Part shown: piece after piece, positions 44,064-52,541 of the stretch
How the letters are laid out: each line of letters starts with the position of its first letter
How positions within the stretch are numbered: the stretch's first letter is position 1
Assembly: GCA_947494805.1 (NCBI GenBank)
Contig: CANLWK010000001.1
Coordinates: forward strand, 434,001-498,000
DNA length: 64,000 nucleotides
Source: an uncultured Croceitalea sp.
GTDB taxonomy: Bacteria > Bacteroidota > Bacteroidia > Flavobacteriales > Flavobacteriaceae
Direction: 5' to 3'
Notes under the pieces: model-generated
Database searches by the model: none
Told to the model about the DNA's origin: nothing
What the model saw: the letters and a program-made list of their open reading frames with translations, nothing else
Made by a program: the position numbers and the translations under genes

Positions 44064-46739
44064 TTAGCTTGCTGGATTGATTTTATCTTTATCTATCTTA
44101 TGCATCTTGATAAAGTCTTTCACCTCTATGGAAGTCACTGCCCCTTCTTCACGAAGTAGCTGTAAAGCCGCCAAAGCAATGAACTTCGGACTGATTTCAA
44201 AGTAGTCTCTCAAGTCGTTTCTTGCCTCGCTCAAACCATAGCCATCCGTACCAAGTACATGATACGCCTTTGGCATCCATTTCGAAATGCCGTGCGCCCA
44301 TTGTTTTACATAATCAGAAACCGAAACGAATACACCTGTTTCTTTATCCAATAGTTGCTCTACATACGCTTTCGGACGTTTGCCTTCAGTAGAAAGCAAT
44401 CCTTTACGTTCCACATCCTGTGCATCGCGCTGCAGTTCGGTATAACTTGTCACACTCCAGATATCCGTGGAGATTCCCATATCCTCCAATAGCTTCTTGG
44501 CTTCAATAACCTGCATCATTATTGAACCACTGCCCATCAAATGCGCTTTACGTCCTTTGGCTATTTTTTTATTGGATTTTTCATAGCGGTACATTCCCTT
44601 AATAACTCCATCTTCAACCCCCTCGGGCATCATTGGCATCGGATAGTTTTCGTTGGTCACGGTGATATAGTAGAATATTTTTTCTTGTAGTTCATACATT
44701 CTATGGATTCCGTCTTTGACGATCAATGCCAATTCGTATGCAAAAGAGGGGTCATAGCTCTTCATATTCGGAACAATACTCGATAAGATATGCGAATGCC
44801 CATCCTGATGTTGTACCCCTTCACCGTTTAAAGTTGTTCTTCCCGAAGTGCCTCCTATCAAGAAGCCTTTGCACATCATATCGCCGCAGGCCCAAATCAT
44901 ATCGCCGACACGTTGGAAACCAAAAATGGAGTAGAAGACATAAAAAGGGATCATCGGCAATCCGTGGAGTGAGTAGGCCGACCCGGCTGCCATAAAAGAG
45001 GCAATGGCCCCAGCTTCACAAATACCCTCCTGAAGAATTTGACCGTCGATACTTTCTCGATAATAAGATATACTATCGGCATCAACTGGTTTGTACAGTT
45101 GGCCTTTCGGTTGATAAATTCCCGCGTAGCGAAACAAACCATCCAAACCAAAAGTTCGAGCTTCATCGGGAATAATGGGCACAATATATTCCTTTATTCC
45201 ATCTTGGCGCAGGAGTTTGGTAATGATACGGACCAGTACCATGGTGGTAGAAACCGAACGCCCTTCGGTACCCGTATAAAATTCGCCCCAAAGTCCCTCT
45301 CCCGGTGTTTTTATGGCAGGTGCTTGGTCTTTTCTTTCCGGTAAATACCCGCCAAGCTCATGTCTTCTTTTCTTCAAATAGGTAATCTCGGGACTATCTT
45401 CCGCAGGCACATAAAATTTTGCCTTGGCAGAATCTTCTTCACTCATAGGAATGCCAAAACGTTTGGCAGCGGCGATGCGTTCCTCAGCACTCATGTTCTT
45501 TTTCTGATGGGTAGTGTTTTTACCTTCACCAGAATCGCCCATACCATAGCCTTTAAGTGTTTTCATCAGAATAACGCTTGGCTTACCATTGGGTCTGGCA
45601 GCCTTATCAAAAGCGGCATATATCTTTTTATAATCATGTCCGCCCCTTTTAATGGTTCTAATTTCCTCGTCGGAAAGCGAATGCATGAGTTTCTCTAATT
45701 CAGGATTGTCCATGACCCAATGCTTTCGAACCTCATTTCCAGGAAGCACCGAATACATTTGATAATCCCCATCAAGGGCTTTGTTCATACGATCGACCAA
45801 AATGCCTTTTTGGTCTCTTTCAAGAAGTGCATCCCATTCACTGCCCCAAATTACTTTGGTAACGTTCCATCCGGCACCCAGGAAACTACGCTCTAATTCC
45901 TGAATCACTTTTCCATTGCCCCGAACGGGACCATCCAAGCGTTGTAGATTACAATTTACGACCAGAACCAGATTGTCAAGTTGCTCACGTACCGCAATGT
46001 TCAAAGTGCCTAGTGTCTCGGGTTCGTCCATTTCGCCATCACCGACAAAAGCCCATATCTTTCCACCTTTTTTTTCTTTCAAGCCCCTATTTTCAAGATA
46101 CTTTTGAAAACGAGCTTGATAAATCGCACTTACTCCGATCAACCCCATCGAAGCAGAGGGGATTTCCCAAAATGCCGGTAATCGTCGTGGATGCGGATAT
46201 GAAGGTAAACCACCGCCCGCTTGTAATTCGCGCCTGAAGTTTTTCAAATTGATCTCGGTCAGCCTTCCTTCCAGAAGGGCTCGCGCATACACACCGGGAG
46301 CAGCATGAGGTTGGAGCGAAACCAAATCCCCGCCATAATCCTCTGATTTCTTCCTGAAAAAATGGTTAAAACCTACTTCATACATACTTGCTGCAGAAGC
46401 GTAAGTGGCAATATGGCCCCCAACGCCTTCACCACTATCATAACCCTGTAGTACCATTGCCATGGCATTCCAACGATTGATATTCTCAATTTTTGTCTCA
46501 ATGACCGTATCACCGGGGTAGGGGGGCTGATGCTTTGCACCAATGGTGTTTATGTAGGGGGAGTTAAGGGCTTCACCTGCCAATTTTACCCCTTTCCGAA
46601 TCGCCAGCGCCCTTAATTCTCGAATGAGATTAGCGGCATGATGATCTCCTTGATCTTCGATAACTTCCTCTATCGAGGCAATCCATTCCTGTAATTCCTC
46701 CTCCCAATCTTGGTCTTTTTCTACCGGCGTTGTATTCAT
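44064..46739 (-). CDS. aceE: Pyruvate dehydrogenase E1, homodimeric AceE type
   Basis: 891 residues, the full length of the single-chain E1. The thiamine-diphosphate motif is GDGEMDEPE at 233-241 and NCNLQ at 262-266. DSGEGVGGHIATYASAA near 101-117 and the C-terminal transketolase-like parts match AceE. It decarboxylates pyruvate (AceE enzymes also accept 2-oxobutyrate) for E2. Bacteroidota more often use the two-gene PdhA/PdhB E1, so an AceE here suggests acquisition with the island. Divergent from an alpha/beta hydrolase gene, sharing operator H. Confidence 0.92.
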   Translation of the reverse strand: MNTTPVEKDQDWEEELQEWIASIEEVIEDQGDHHAANLIRELRALAIRKGVKLAGEALNSPYINTIGAKHQPPYPGDTVIETKIENINRWNAMAMVLQGYDSGEGVGGHIATYASAASMYEVGFNHFFRKKSEDYGGDLVSLQPHAAPGVYARALLEGRLTEINLKNFRRELQAGGGLPSYPHPRRLPAFWEIPSASMGLIGVSAIYQARFQKYLENRGLKEKKGGKIWAFVGDGEMDEPETLGTLNIAVREQLDNLVLVVNCNLQRLDGPVRGNGKVIQELERSFLGAGWNVTKVIWGSEWDALLERDQKGILVDRMNKALDGDYQMYSVLPGNEVRKHWVMDNPELEKLMHSLSDEEIRTIKRGGHDYKKIYAAFDKAARPNGKPSVILMKTLKGYGMGDSGEGKNTTHQKKNMSAEERIAAAKRFGIPMSEEDSAKAKFYVPAEDSPEITYLKKRRHELGGYLPERKDQAPAIKTPGEGLWGEFYTGTEGRSVSTTMVLVRIITKLLRQDGIKEYIVPIIPDEARTFGLDGLFRYAGIYQPKGQLYKPVDADSISYYRESIDGQILQEGICEAGAIASFMAAGSAYSLHGLPMIPFYVFYSIFGFQRVGDMIWACGDMMCKGFLIGGTSGRTTLNGEGVQHQDGHSHILSSIVPNMKSYDPSFAYELALIVKDGIHRMYELQEKIFYYITVTNENYPMPMMPEGVEDGVIKGMYRYEKSNKKIAKGRKAHLMGSGSIMMQVIEAKKLLEDMGISTDIWSVTSYTELQRDAQDVERKGLLSTEGKRPKAYVEQLLDKETGVFVSVSDYVKQWAHGISKWMPKAYHVLGTDGYGLSEARNDLRDYFEISPKFIALAALQLLREEGAVTSIEVKDFIKMHKIDKDKINPAS

Positions 46740-46787
46740 TGTAGTGCAATTAGGTCTTTATAATATCCTACTAAACTAACAAAAAAT

Positions 46788-46823
46788 TAGTTAATGTTAT
46801 TAACTATTAATATAATTAACTAT
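46788..46823. promoter_or_regulatory. Island operator H (four TTAA cores)
   Basis: TTAGTTAA-N5-TTAACTA then a second pair; TTAA at 46791, 46800, 46807 and 46816, exact 9-7-9 spacing. Lies between divergent aceE (46,739) and the hydrolase gene (46,894). TATATTTA after the right arm is a -7-like box for the plus strand. Confidence 0.8.
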
Positions 46824-46893
46824 ATTTATCATGGTAAACTTTTCTCAAGCCATTTTTTAAGGAAGATTTGAACCTTGAAAAATCAAATACGAC

Positions 46894-47721
46894 ATGGGTG
46901 ATAAAATACTGTTTCGAACTACAGAAAATCGTGAACTAAAAAGAGGTTATTTCGACATTGCCGAGGGTCAAATACATTTTGGTACTGCCGGTAAAGGCCC
47001 AATTTTGCTTTTGATACATCAATCTTCTTCTTCAATGGAAGAATATGCCGCTCTAATACCTTATTTATTCCACGAATATCAGCTTGTCCTTTTTGACCTT
47101 CCAGGTCATGGCATGTCTAGCGACCCTAGTAGTGCACCTGGTGTTGAAGAATTTACCGATGTGGCCTTGGCGGTTGTCGACCATTTGAATATAGAAAAGT
47201 GCAGTGTTCTTGGGCACCATGGAGGTGCGTTAATGGCCATGAACTTTGCCTATCGTTTTGCTGAACGGACAGAGAAAATCATACTTTCAGGTACGAGTGG
47301 TTTAAAAACCGAAGGGGAGAAGATTGAATTCTCTCAAAATTTAAAAAGTAAGAAAAAGGTTGTGCTCGATAAAAACGGGGCGTCTTTGCTTTTGGCATGG
47401 CAACGATATGTTGCCTATATGCCACAAGCTGAAATAAATGATATTCTTCGCCCATTCTTAAACAGTGTCATGACCCGAATGCGACCTTTTGACGCCCATC
47501 ACAGTGTTTTGAAATGGGATAGACAGATCGCCCTCGAAAATTTACATCTTCCGGTATTATTGCTACAAGGGTTACACGATGAATTTGTGAGTCATCAAGA
47601 AAACCTACTGGATATCATTCCAAATGTTGAACGAGAGATTATTGAAGATGGTGGTGCTTTCTTATTTTTTGACAAAGCGAAAGAGTGCGCCGAGATCATT
47701 GATAAATTTTTATCCACTTAG
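46894..47721 (+). CDS. Alpha/beta hydrolase with His at the nucleophile position
   Basis: 275 residues with the fold's landmarks: LLLIHQSSSSMEEY (oxyanion region, about 38-51), FDLPGHGMSS near 67-76, and a late LLQGLHDEFVSHQ with the acid. The nucleophile elbow, normally G-x-S-x-G, is GHHGG at 107-111, so His109 stands where Ser should be. The GHHxG form exists in some family members of uncertain chemistry. It may be a C-C hydrolase, a non-hydrolytic member or a binding protein. Single-gene unit under operator H. Confidence 0.78.
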   Translation: MGDKILFRTTENRELKRGYFDIAEGQIHFGTAGKGPILLLIHQSSSSMEEYAALIPYLFHEYQLVLFDLPGHGMSSDPSSAPGVEEFTDVALAVVDHLNIEKCSVLGHHGGALMAMNFAYRFAERTEKIILSGTSGLKTEGEKIEFSQNLKSKKKVVLDKNGASLLLAWQRYVAYMPQAEINDILRPFLNSVMTRMRPFDAHHSVLKWDRQIALENLHLPVLLLQGLHDEFVSHQENLLDIIPNVEREIIEDGGAFLFFDKAKECAEIIDKFLST

Positions 47722-47786
47722 CGCAGCGGACAAAAGCTCTTTTAATTTGATTCGTCTCGATGGTTATTGGTACGAGCTTGAACCTT

Positions 47787-48668
47787 TTATCTACCCCAGC
47801 CAGTGCCGGTTTCCCCTTTTTGTATTGCTCTTACCTCAGCTACATCTTTGGGTGGATTCAACCATTCAGGCTTATTTTTTTTAGCCCAAGCCAATAGTTT
47901 TTTTGGAAACTCTTCATGACTTTCTACGCGCCACGAATGCAGCTGAATAATGGCTTTTGTATTGGGCATACCGGCCCAAGGGGGCAATGAACCGTATCGC
48001 TGCCATGCCATCTGGTGGGGTTCGTCAACACTATTTTCTGGTTGAATGAAGAAATCATAGTTTTCCCATGCTTGGTATTGTTTTCCTGAAGGCAATGGAA
48101 AATCCAGATATACCTGTGCATTATAAATATACCCATTTCCCATTTTACGATACGGAATACCATCTTTTGATTTGATTACTTGAATACGTTCGCCAACTCC
48201 TTGTTCTACGTCCCCATAAATTCTTTCATTTTCCAATCTATAGGTAATCATTTGATAGGGATAGGCTATAGGTGTGACGGGGCGACCCTCATACTCGGTC
48301 AAAACCTCTCCGGTTTTGGGATCGGTATATGCAAATGTCTTTCGGGTAAGATGAATTACGGTACCATCAACCTCGTCAGGCCAGATAACCGTGGAACTAT
48401 CGAAACCAATCATACCGAACAACTTCTTTCCTGATGGATATTCGTAAACCGAACCATCGGCTACCCAATGGACCGGTGTTCCCGTTCCGCAACGGGCATC
48501 GACCCAATTTTTCAATACTTCATCAGCATTTTTATAGGAAGCTTTATCGGCCCATGGATGAACAACTTCAGTTACTATATTTTCAGCCCTGTCCACTGCA
48601 TTGGTTTTCATATTCTCCCCACATCCCAAAAGAATAACACCTACTAAAAGGACCACTAACTGCTTCAT
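47787..48668 (-). CDS. DUF1838-like lipoprotein
   Basis: 293 residues from the ATG at 48668, which begins the lipoprotein signal (lipobox LLGC). GSVYEYPSGKKLFGMIGFD, FAYTDPKTGEVLTEYEG and NERIYGDVEQGVGER give the DUF1838-like order of elements, though this is the most divergent of the three paralogues. Divergent from a quinone reductase gene, with operator I and exact -7 boxes for both directions between them. Function unknown. Confidence 0.58.
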   Translation of the reverse strand: MKQLVVLLVGVILLGCGENMKTNAVDRAENIVTEVVHPWADKASYKNADEVLKNWVDARCGTGTPVHWVADGSVYEYPSGKKLFGMIGFDSSTVIWPDEVDGTVIHLTRKTFAYTDPKTGEVLTEYEGRPVTPIAYPYQMITYRLENERIYGDVEQGVGERIQVIKSKDGIPYRKMGNGYIYNAQVYLDFPLPSGKQYQAWENYDFFIQPENSVDEPHQMAWQRYGSLPPWAGMPNTKAIIQLHSWRVESHEEFPKKLLAWAKKNKPEWLNPPKDVAEVRAIQKGETGTGWGR

Positions 48669-48692
48669 TTTATTTGTTTTAAGATTTGAAAT

Positions 48693-48700
48693 CAAATATA
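48693..48700 (-). promoter_or_regulatory. -7 element of the DUF1838-like gene
   Basis: Minus strand reads TATATTTG, an exact TANNTTTG match, 25 bases before the start at 48,668 and just outside operator I. Confidence 0.45.
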
Positions 48701-48706
48701 CTCAAA

Positions 48707-48726
48707 TTAGTTAACTTTATTAACTA
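48707..48726. promoter_or_regulatory. Island operator I (single dyad)
   Basis: TTAGTTAA-N5-TTAACTA with TTAA at 48711 and 48720. Divergent site between 48,668 and 48,750. Its right arm overlaps the plus-strand -7 element. Confidence 0.8.
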
Positions 48727-48732
48727 CTTTTG
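48725..48732 (+). promoter_or_regulatory. -7 element of the quinone reductase gene
   Basis: TACTTTTG is an exact TANNTTTG match, 17 bases before the start codon, sharing its first two bases with operator I. Binding of a regulator would mask this promoter. Confidence 0.5.
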
Positions 48733-48749
48733 CAAAGTATACGCGACTG

Positions 48750-49397
48750 ATGAACATACTAATTGTACATGCACATGAAAACAAGGATTCATTTTCAAGT
48801 ACACTCGCCCAAACTGCTAAAGGTTTCTTTGAACAAAAAGGACATAAAGTAACCATTTCCGATTTGTATCGGAAAGGATTCAATCCTGTGGGGGGAAAAC
48901 ATGATTTCAAGAATCTTTCGGGTAATGCATATTACAAGTATGCCTTGGAACAAAACTACGCTACACAGGAAAATTCGTTCGCTGAAGATGTAGCAAAAGA
49001 AATGCGTCTGTTGGAAAAAGCAGATGCTCTCATATTGAACTTTCCTTTATGGTGGTTCGGATTGCCAGCTATCTTAAAAGGATGGGTCGACAGGGTGCTG
49101 GCCTATGGTTTTGCCTATGGAGGGGAATATGGCATATATAAGGATGGACGATTTAAAGAAAAAAAAGCTTTTTTAAGTATTACCACAGGTAGTCCGGCCT
49201 CATTCTACAACGCGGAAGGTGTGCACGGAAGATCTTTGGACAATATACTAAAGAACATCAACGAGGGAATTGTTGGTTTGGTAGGCTTTGAAGTACTTCG
49301 GCCTTTTGTAGCCTATGCGGTCTCTCGAATTTCTGAAAAAGAACGAAAACTTATCCTTAAAAAGTATACTGCTTTTCTTGAAGAAAATTTTGATTGA
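48750..49397 (+). CDS. NAD(P)H:quinone oxidoreductase, flavodoxin-like fold
   Basis: 215 residues. MNILIVHAHENKDSFSSTLA is the FMN/FAD phosphate-binding start of the NQO1/MdaB/KefF family, FPLWWFGLPAILKGWVDRVL near 91-110 and ITTGSP are the other hallmarks. It reduces quinones or similar acceptors by two electrons in the cytoplasm. A role in detoxifying or reducing a quinonoid or unsaturated intermediate is likely. Single-gene unit with its own promoter under operator I. Confidence 0.87.
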   Translation: MNILIVHAHENKDSFSSTLAQTAKGFFEQKGHKVTISDLYRKGFNPVGGKHDFKNLSGNAYYKYALEQNYATQENSFAEDVAKEMRLLEKADALILNFPLWWFGLPAILKGWVDRVLAYGFAYGGEYGIYKDGRFKEKKAFLSITTGSPASFYNAEGVHGRSLDNILKNINEGIVGLVGFEVLRPFVAYAVSRISEKERKLILKKYTAFLEENFD

Positions 49398-49523
49398 TTT
49401 TTTGAGGATTCTCTAAAGCTAGAAGCTATATTGTATGAACTTCAGTAAGTTCTGTATGCCTGCACATTAAAAGTCCAAAAACATTGCCAAAAAAATAGAA
49501 TTTCTACAAAAACGAAAAAAATA

Positions 49524-49559
49524 TTAGTTAATTATATTAACCATTAATATAATTAATTA
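49524..49559. promoter_or_regulatory. Island operator J (four TTAA cores)
   Basis: TTAA at 49528, 49537, 49544 and 49553, exact 9-7-9 spacing. It lies 115 bases before the TonB-dependent receptor start, in a 276-base intergenic region where nothing else is evident. Confidence 0.75.
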
Positions 49560-49673
49560 TTATATTGGTGTCAAATATTAGCTTTTTTAAGGCTTAAAAA
49601 ATAGACAATATTTGGCCTAAAGTCTTTAAAAATGGGCAAAGTAAGCTAATTCTAAACCAGTAATTCAAACCTT

Positions 49674-52367
49674 ATGAGAACTAAGAAAATTATGAATTTG
49701 GTCTGTTTATTCAGTTTTTTGATTTGCTCTGCGGGAGTTTTTGCGCAGGGTACAGTTACAGGAACGGTAACAGATGAAAACAATGTACCCATTTTAGGGG
49801 CAACGGTACAAGTTAAGGGCACCACGGTAGGTGCTGTTACAGATGACAATGGAAGTTATAGTATTCAGGCCAATGATGGCGATATACTTGTTTTTTCCTA
49901 TGTCGGGTTCGGCACAAAACAAAGGACCGTTAGTGGTTCTGTCGTTAACGTTCGACTTCTAGAAGACGTAAGCCTGTTGAATGAAGTGGTTGTGTCTTCA
50001 ACCAGAAAACCTGTTCGCAAACTGCAGGCTACAACAGCAATTAATAGTATTAGTGCCGAAGAATTAGGGACACTAAAGGCAGAATCATTTACCGAAGCCA
50101 TTCAAAATACCCCTGGTGTAATTATTGACGAGACCCAGGGTAGAAAAGGTGGGTTTAATATTCGAGGTTTCCCTGGAGGGTCTATCTATGCCACTACTTT
50201 AATAGATGGTTTACCAGTTTCTGCTGTTGCCGCACAGTCTGGAAGTCAGCAAGAGTTTTTTGGCATTGATCAAAATGTACAAAATATTGAGGTTGTTCGC
50301 GGTGCGGCAGCCACGTTATTCGGTCGGGCGGCAGCGGCCGGTGCCATCAACATCATATCAAAAACAGGGGGTACCGAACATCATGGAAATTTCCAGATAA
50401 CGAAATACAGTAATAATTCTAGAGAGGGACATCAGTTTGAAGGTGAAGTAGACTTTAGGGCAGATTTCAATTTTAACGGACCTCTTTCTGAAAAATTGCG
50501 TTACAACATAGGGGGTTATGTACTTGAGGACTCTGGGGTAAAGGAACAATTCGCAAAAGATAGGGGAGCGCAAGTTAGAGCAAACTTTGACTATCTCATC
50601 TCTGAAACTTCATCTATACGCCTTTATGGTAGTGTTTTTAACAATCAATTTCAAAATATCACAGATTCACCATGGGATTTGGAAAATGGTCGTATTCTTG
50701 ATGGATGGCACCCTGCCAATACCTTCTTTAATGATGCGAGACCTTTAGATAGGGCCTTCGGGAATATGAATGTGAGACAAGGTTTCTTTAATCCGACTCC
50801 CGCTACAGAAGCAGATGGAACGCCAATTCAGGATGCTCCCGGCGCTAACAGAGAAGTAACCAAGGGAGGTAATATCGGTGTTGATTTTAATATAGATTTG
50901 GGCAATGGGTGGTTTTGGAGCGAACGATTTAGATACAATAATTTCGTGTATGAAGATATAAACGAATTCAACTTTTCTACATTCTATAACGAAGATGATA
51001 CTGTAAATCGTTTTAATGGTCAGGCCTTTAATCAAAATGTTGAATTGATCACAGAACATCGGATCTCAAAACAGATAGTAGGAGAAAAGGCAGAGCACAA
51101 CATAAGCGGTGGGGTTTATTATAGTACAGCGGAAAGAGATCGTTTGGGCCTAAATTTTGTTTATGGTTCAAGCGTAGATTTTAGAAACCCTGAAGTTGGA
51201 TCTTCCTTTGGATTTAGCACAGGTTCTTTTGGTTTTCCACAACCAGCCCCAACTTCCTATATATCCAATACTTCTTCCAATAGAGGGGAATCGGCAACGG
51301 GTATTTTTATTGGGGATGAAATGGTTTTCAACAAAAAGCTCAGTTTAAATGTTGCTTTTAGATATGACTGGTTGAAATCACGCTTTAATAACGATCCTGA
51401 AGAAATTCCAAATTCTGGGATAGAGTTTGATCCAAGTGGTGATTTTGTGGAAAATGAGCTAAAATTTAATGACTTTTCATACTCTTTGGGTGCCAACTAT
51501 CTAATTGGTGAATCCTCAGCTATCTATGCAAATTATGTAAGAGCATTTTCGCTGCCCGGGTCGATAAATGCTACAAGTATTGTTCCTGAAGATAACGAGG
51601 TTGTGAACAATCTTGAAATAGGATACAGAGCCGGTTTAGGAGATTTGACATTAGATTTTACTGTATTCAATACGAAAATAGACAATAGAATTGCTACTGT
51701 TTTTGATGGTAACTTGGGAGAGTTTGTAGAAAGACCTGCCGGTTCTAACAAAATATTTGGTGGTGAATTCTCTGTTACCTACACGCCCAAAGCGATCAGA
51801 GGTCTACTTATTCGTGGTTCATTAACATTACAAGATTCACAATACGAAGAATTCTTTGTTCCGCTATCGACCTTCGATGCCGATAGGGATGGTGTCCCTG
51901 ACGGCACAACCGTAGACCAGAACGGTGATCTGTTTGGATTGAACTTAGTTGGATCAGGCACTGATGCAGGTATTAATCTAGATGGGCTTAATGCTCAGAA
52001 TAGACCTAATACAATATATAACATCAATATTGGGTACAATGCGAACAGATGGGGTGCTGACTTTGGTGGCTTCACCTATTCTGGCGGTTTCGCCGATGCA
52101 TTGAATCTTTTTGAATTACCAAGTATTTCTGAATACAACTTTGGGGCATATTATTCGTTTCCCTTGGGCACTGATGAATTAAGAATCAGTATGCGCATCA
52201 AGAACTTATTTGATGGTGCAAATGCAAGACAGTTGGTTGTAGGCGGTCAAAATACGGATGCTGCACTTATAGAGAAGCAGGCAAATCCTACTGGAGCCGG
52301 ACGTATAACCACTGCTGTATTACAAAACCCAAAGAGAGTATTGTTTACACTTGGGTATAGATTTTAA
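49674..52367 (+). CDS. TonB-dependent outer-membrane receptor
   Basis: 897 residues. Signal peptide 1-25 (ending GVFAQ), a CarboxypepD_reg-like domain (about 26-105, GTVTGTVTDENNVPILGATV), the plug (about 120-235, with TPGVIIDE, FNIRGFPG and IEVVRGAAATLFGRAA) and a 22-strand barrel to the C-terminal Phe (VLFTLGYRF). It resembles siderophore- or small-molecule-type receptors rather than SusC, and no SusD gene follows. No FRAP/NPNL haem-receptor motif was noticed. As the only outer-membrane receptor of the island, under operator J, it is the probable uptake port for the substrate. A strong terminator follows. Confidence 0.9.
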   Translation: MRTKKIMNLVCLFSFLICSAGVFAQGTVTGTVTDENNVPILGATVQVKGTTVGAVTDDNGSYSIQANDGDILVFSYVGFGTKQRTVSGSVVNVRLLEDVSLLNEVVVSSTRKPVRKLQATTAINSISAEELGTLKAESFTEAIQNTPGVIIDETQGRKGGFNIRGFPGGSIYATTLIDGLPVSAVAAQSGSQQEFFGIDQNVQNIEVVRGAAATLFGRAAAAGAINIISKTGGTEHHGNFQITKYSNNSREGHQFEGEVDFRADFNFNGPLSEKLRYNIGGYVLEDSGVKEQFAKDRGAQVRANFDYLISETSSIRLYGSVFNNQFQNITDSPWDLENGRILDGWHPANTFFNDARPLDRAFGNMNVRQGFFNPTPATEADGTPIQDAPGANREVTKGGNIGVDFNIDLGNGWFWSERFRYNNFVYEDINEFNFSTFYNEDDTVNRFNGQAFNQNVELITEHRISKQIVGEKAEHNISGGVYYSTAERDRLGLNFVYGSSVDFRNPEVGSSFGFSTGSFGFPQPAPTSYISNTSSNRGESATGIFIGDEMVFNKKLSLNVAFRYDWLKSRFNNDPEEIPNSGIEFDPSGDFVENELKFNDFSYSLGANYLIGESSAIYANYVRAFSLPGSINATSIVPEDNEVVNNLEIGYRAGLGDLTLDFTVFNTKIDNRIATVFDGNLGEFVERPAGSNKIFGGEFSVTYTPKAIRGLLIRGSLTLQDSQYEEFFVPLSTFDADRDGVPDGTTVDQNGDLFGLNLVGSGTDAGINLDGLNAQNRPNTIYNINIGYNANRWGADFGGFTYSGGFADALNLFELPSISEYNFGAYYSFPLGTDELRISMRIKNLFDGANARQLVVGGQNTDAALIEKQANPTGAGRITTAVLQNPKRVLFTLGYRF

Positions 52368-52397
52368 AGTTTGAGTTAGTTTAAGTGAAGTGAAAAA

Positions 52398-52430
52398 GTG
52401 GAGAATCTTTTAGGGTTCTCCGCTTTTTTT
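52398..52430 (+). terminator. Rho-independent terminator of the TonB receptor gene
   Basis: A 10-base stem (GTGGAGAATC with GGTTCTCCGC, two G-U pairs), a 6-base loop and seven Ts, 31 bases after the receptor stop codon. Confidence 0.85.
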
Positions 52431-52541
52431 ATTTACAGCTTCTTCGGACAAATACCTTTGAAAATCAATTTGGGGATAAGACCTAAAAAGAACAGCAGTT
52501 TTTAATGTTCTTTTTTTCTTTTGGCCATTAAATATACTTCC

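Noticed and set aside
49674-52367. Polysaccharide utilisation locus
   Set aside because: There is a TonB receptor and a SUMF1-fold protein, but no SusD, glycoside hydrolase, polysaccharide lyase or sulfatase; the polysaccharide-deacetylase folds are of the cyclic-amide-hydrolysing type and lack signal peptides.
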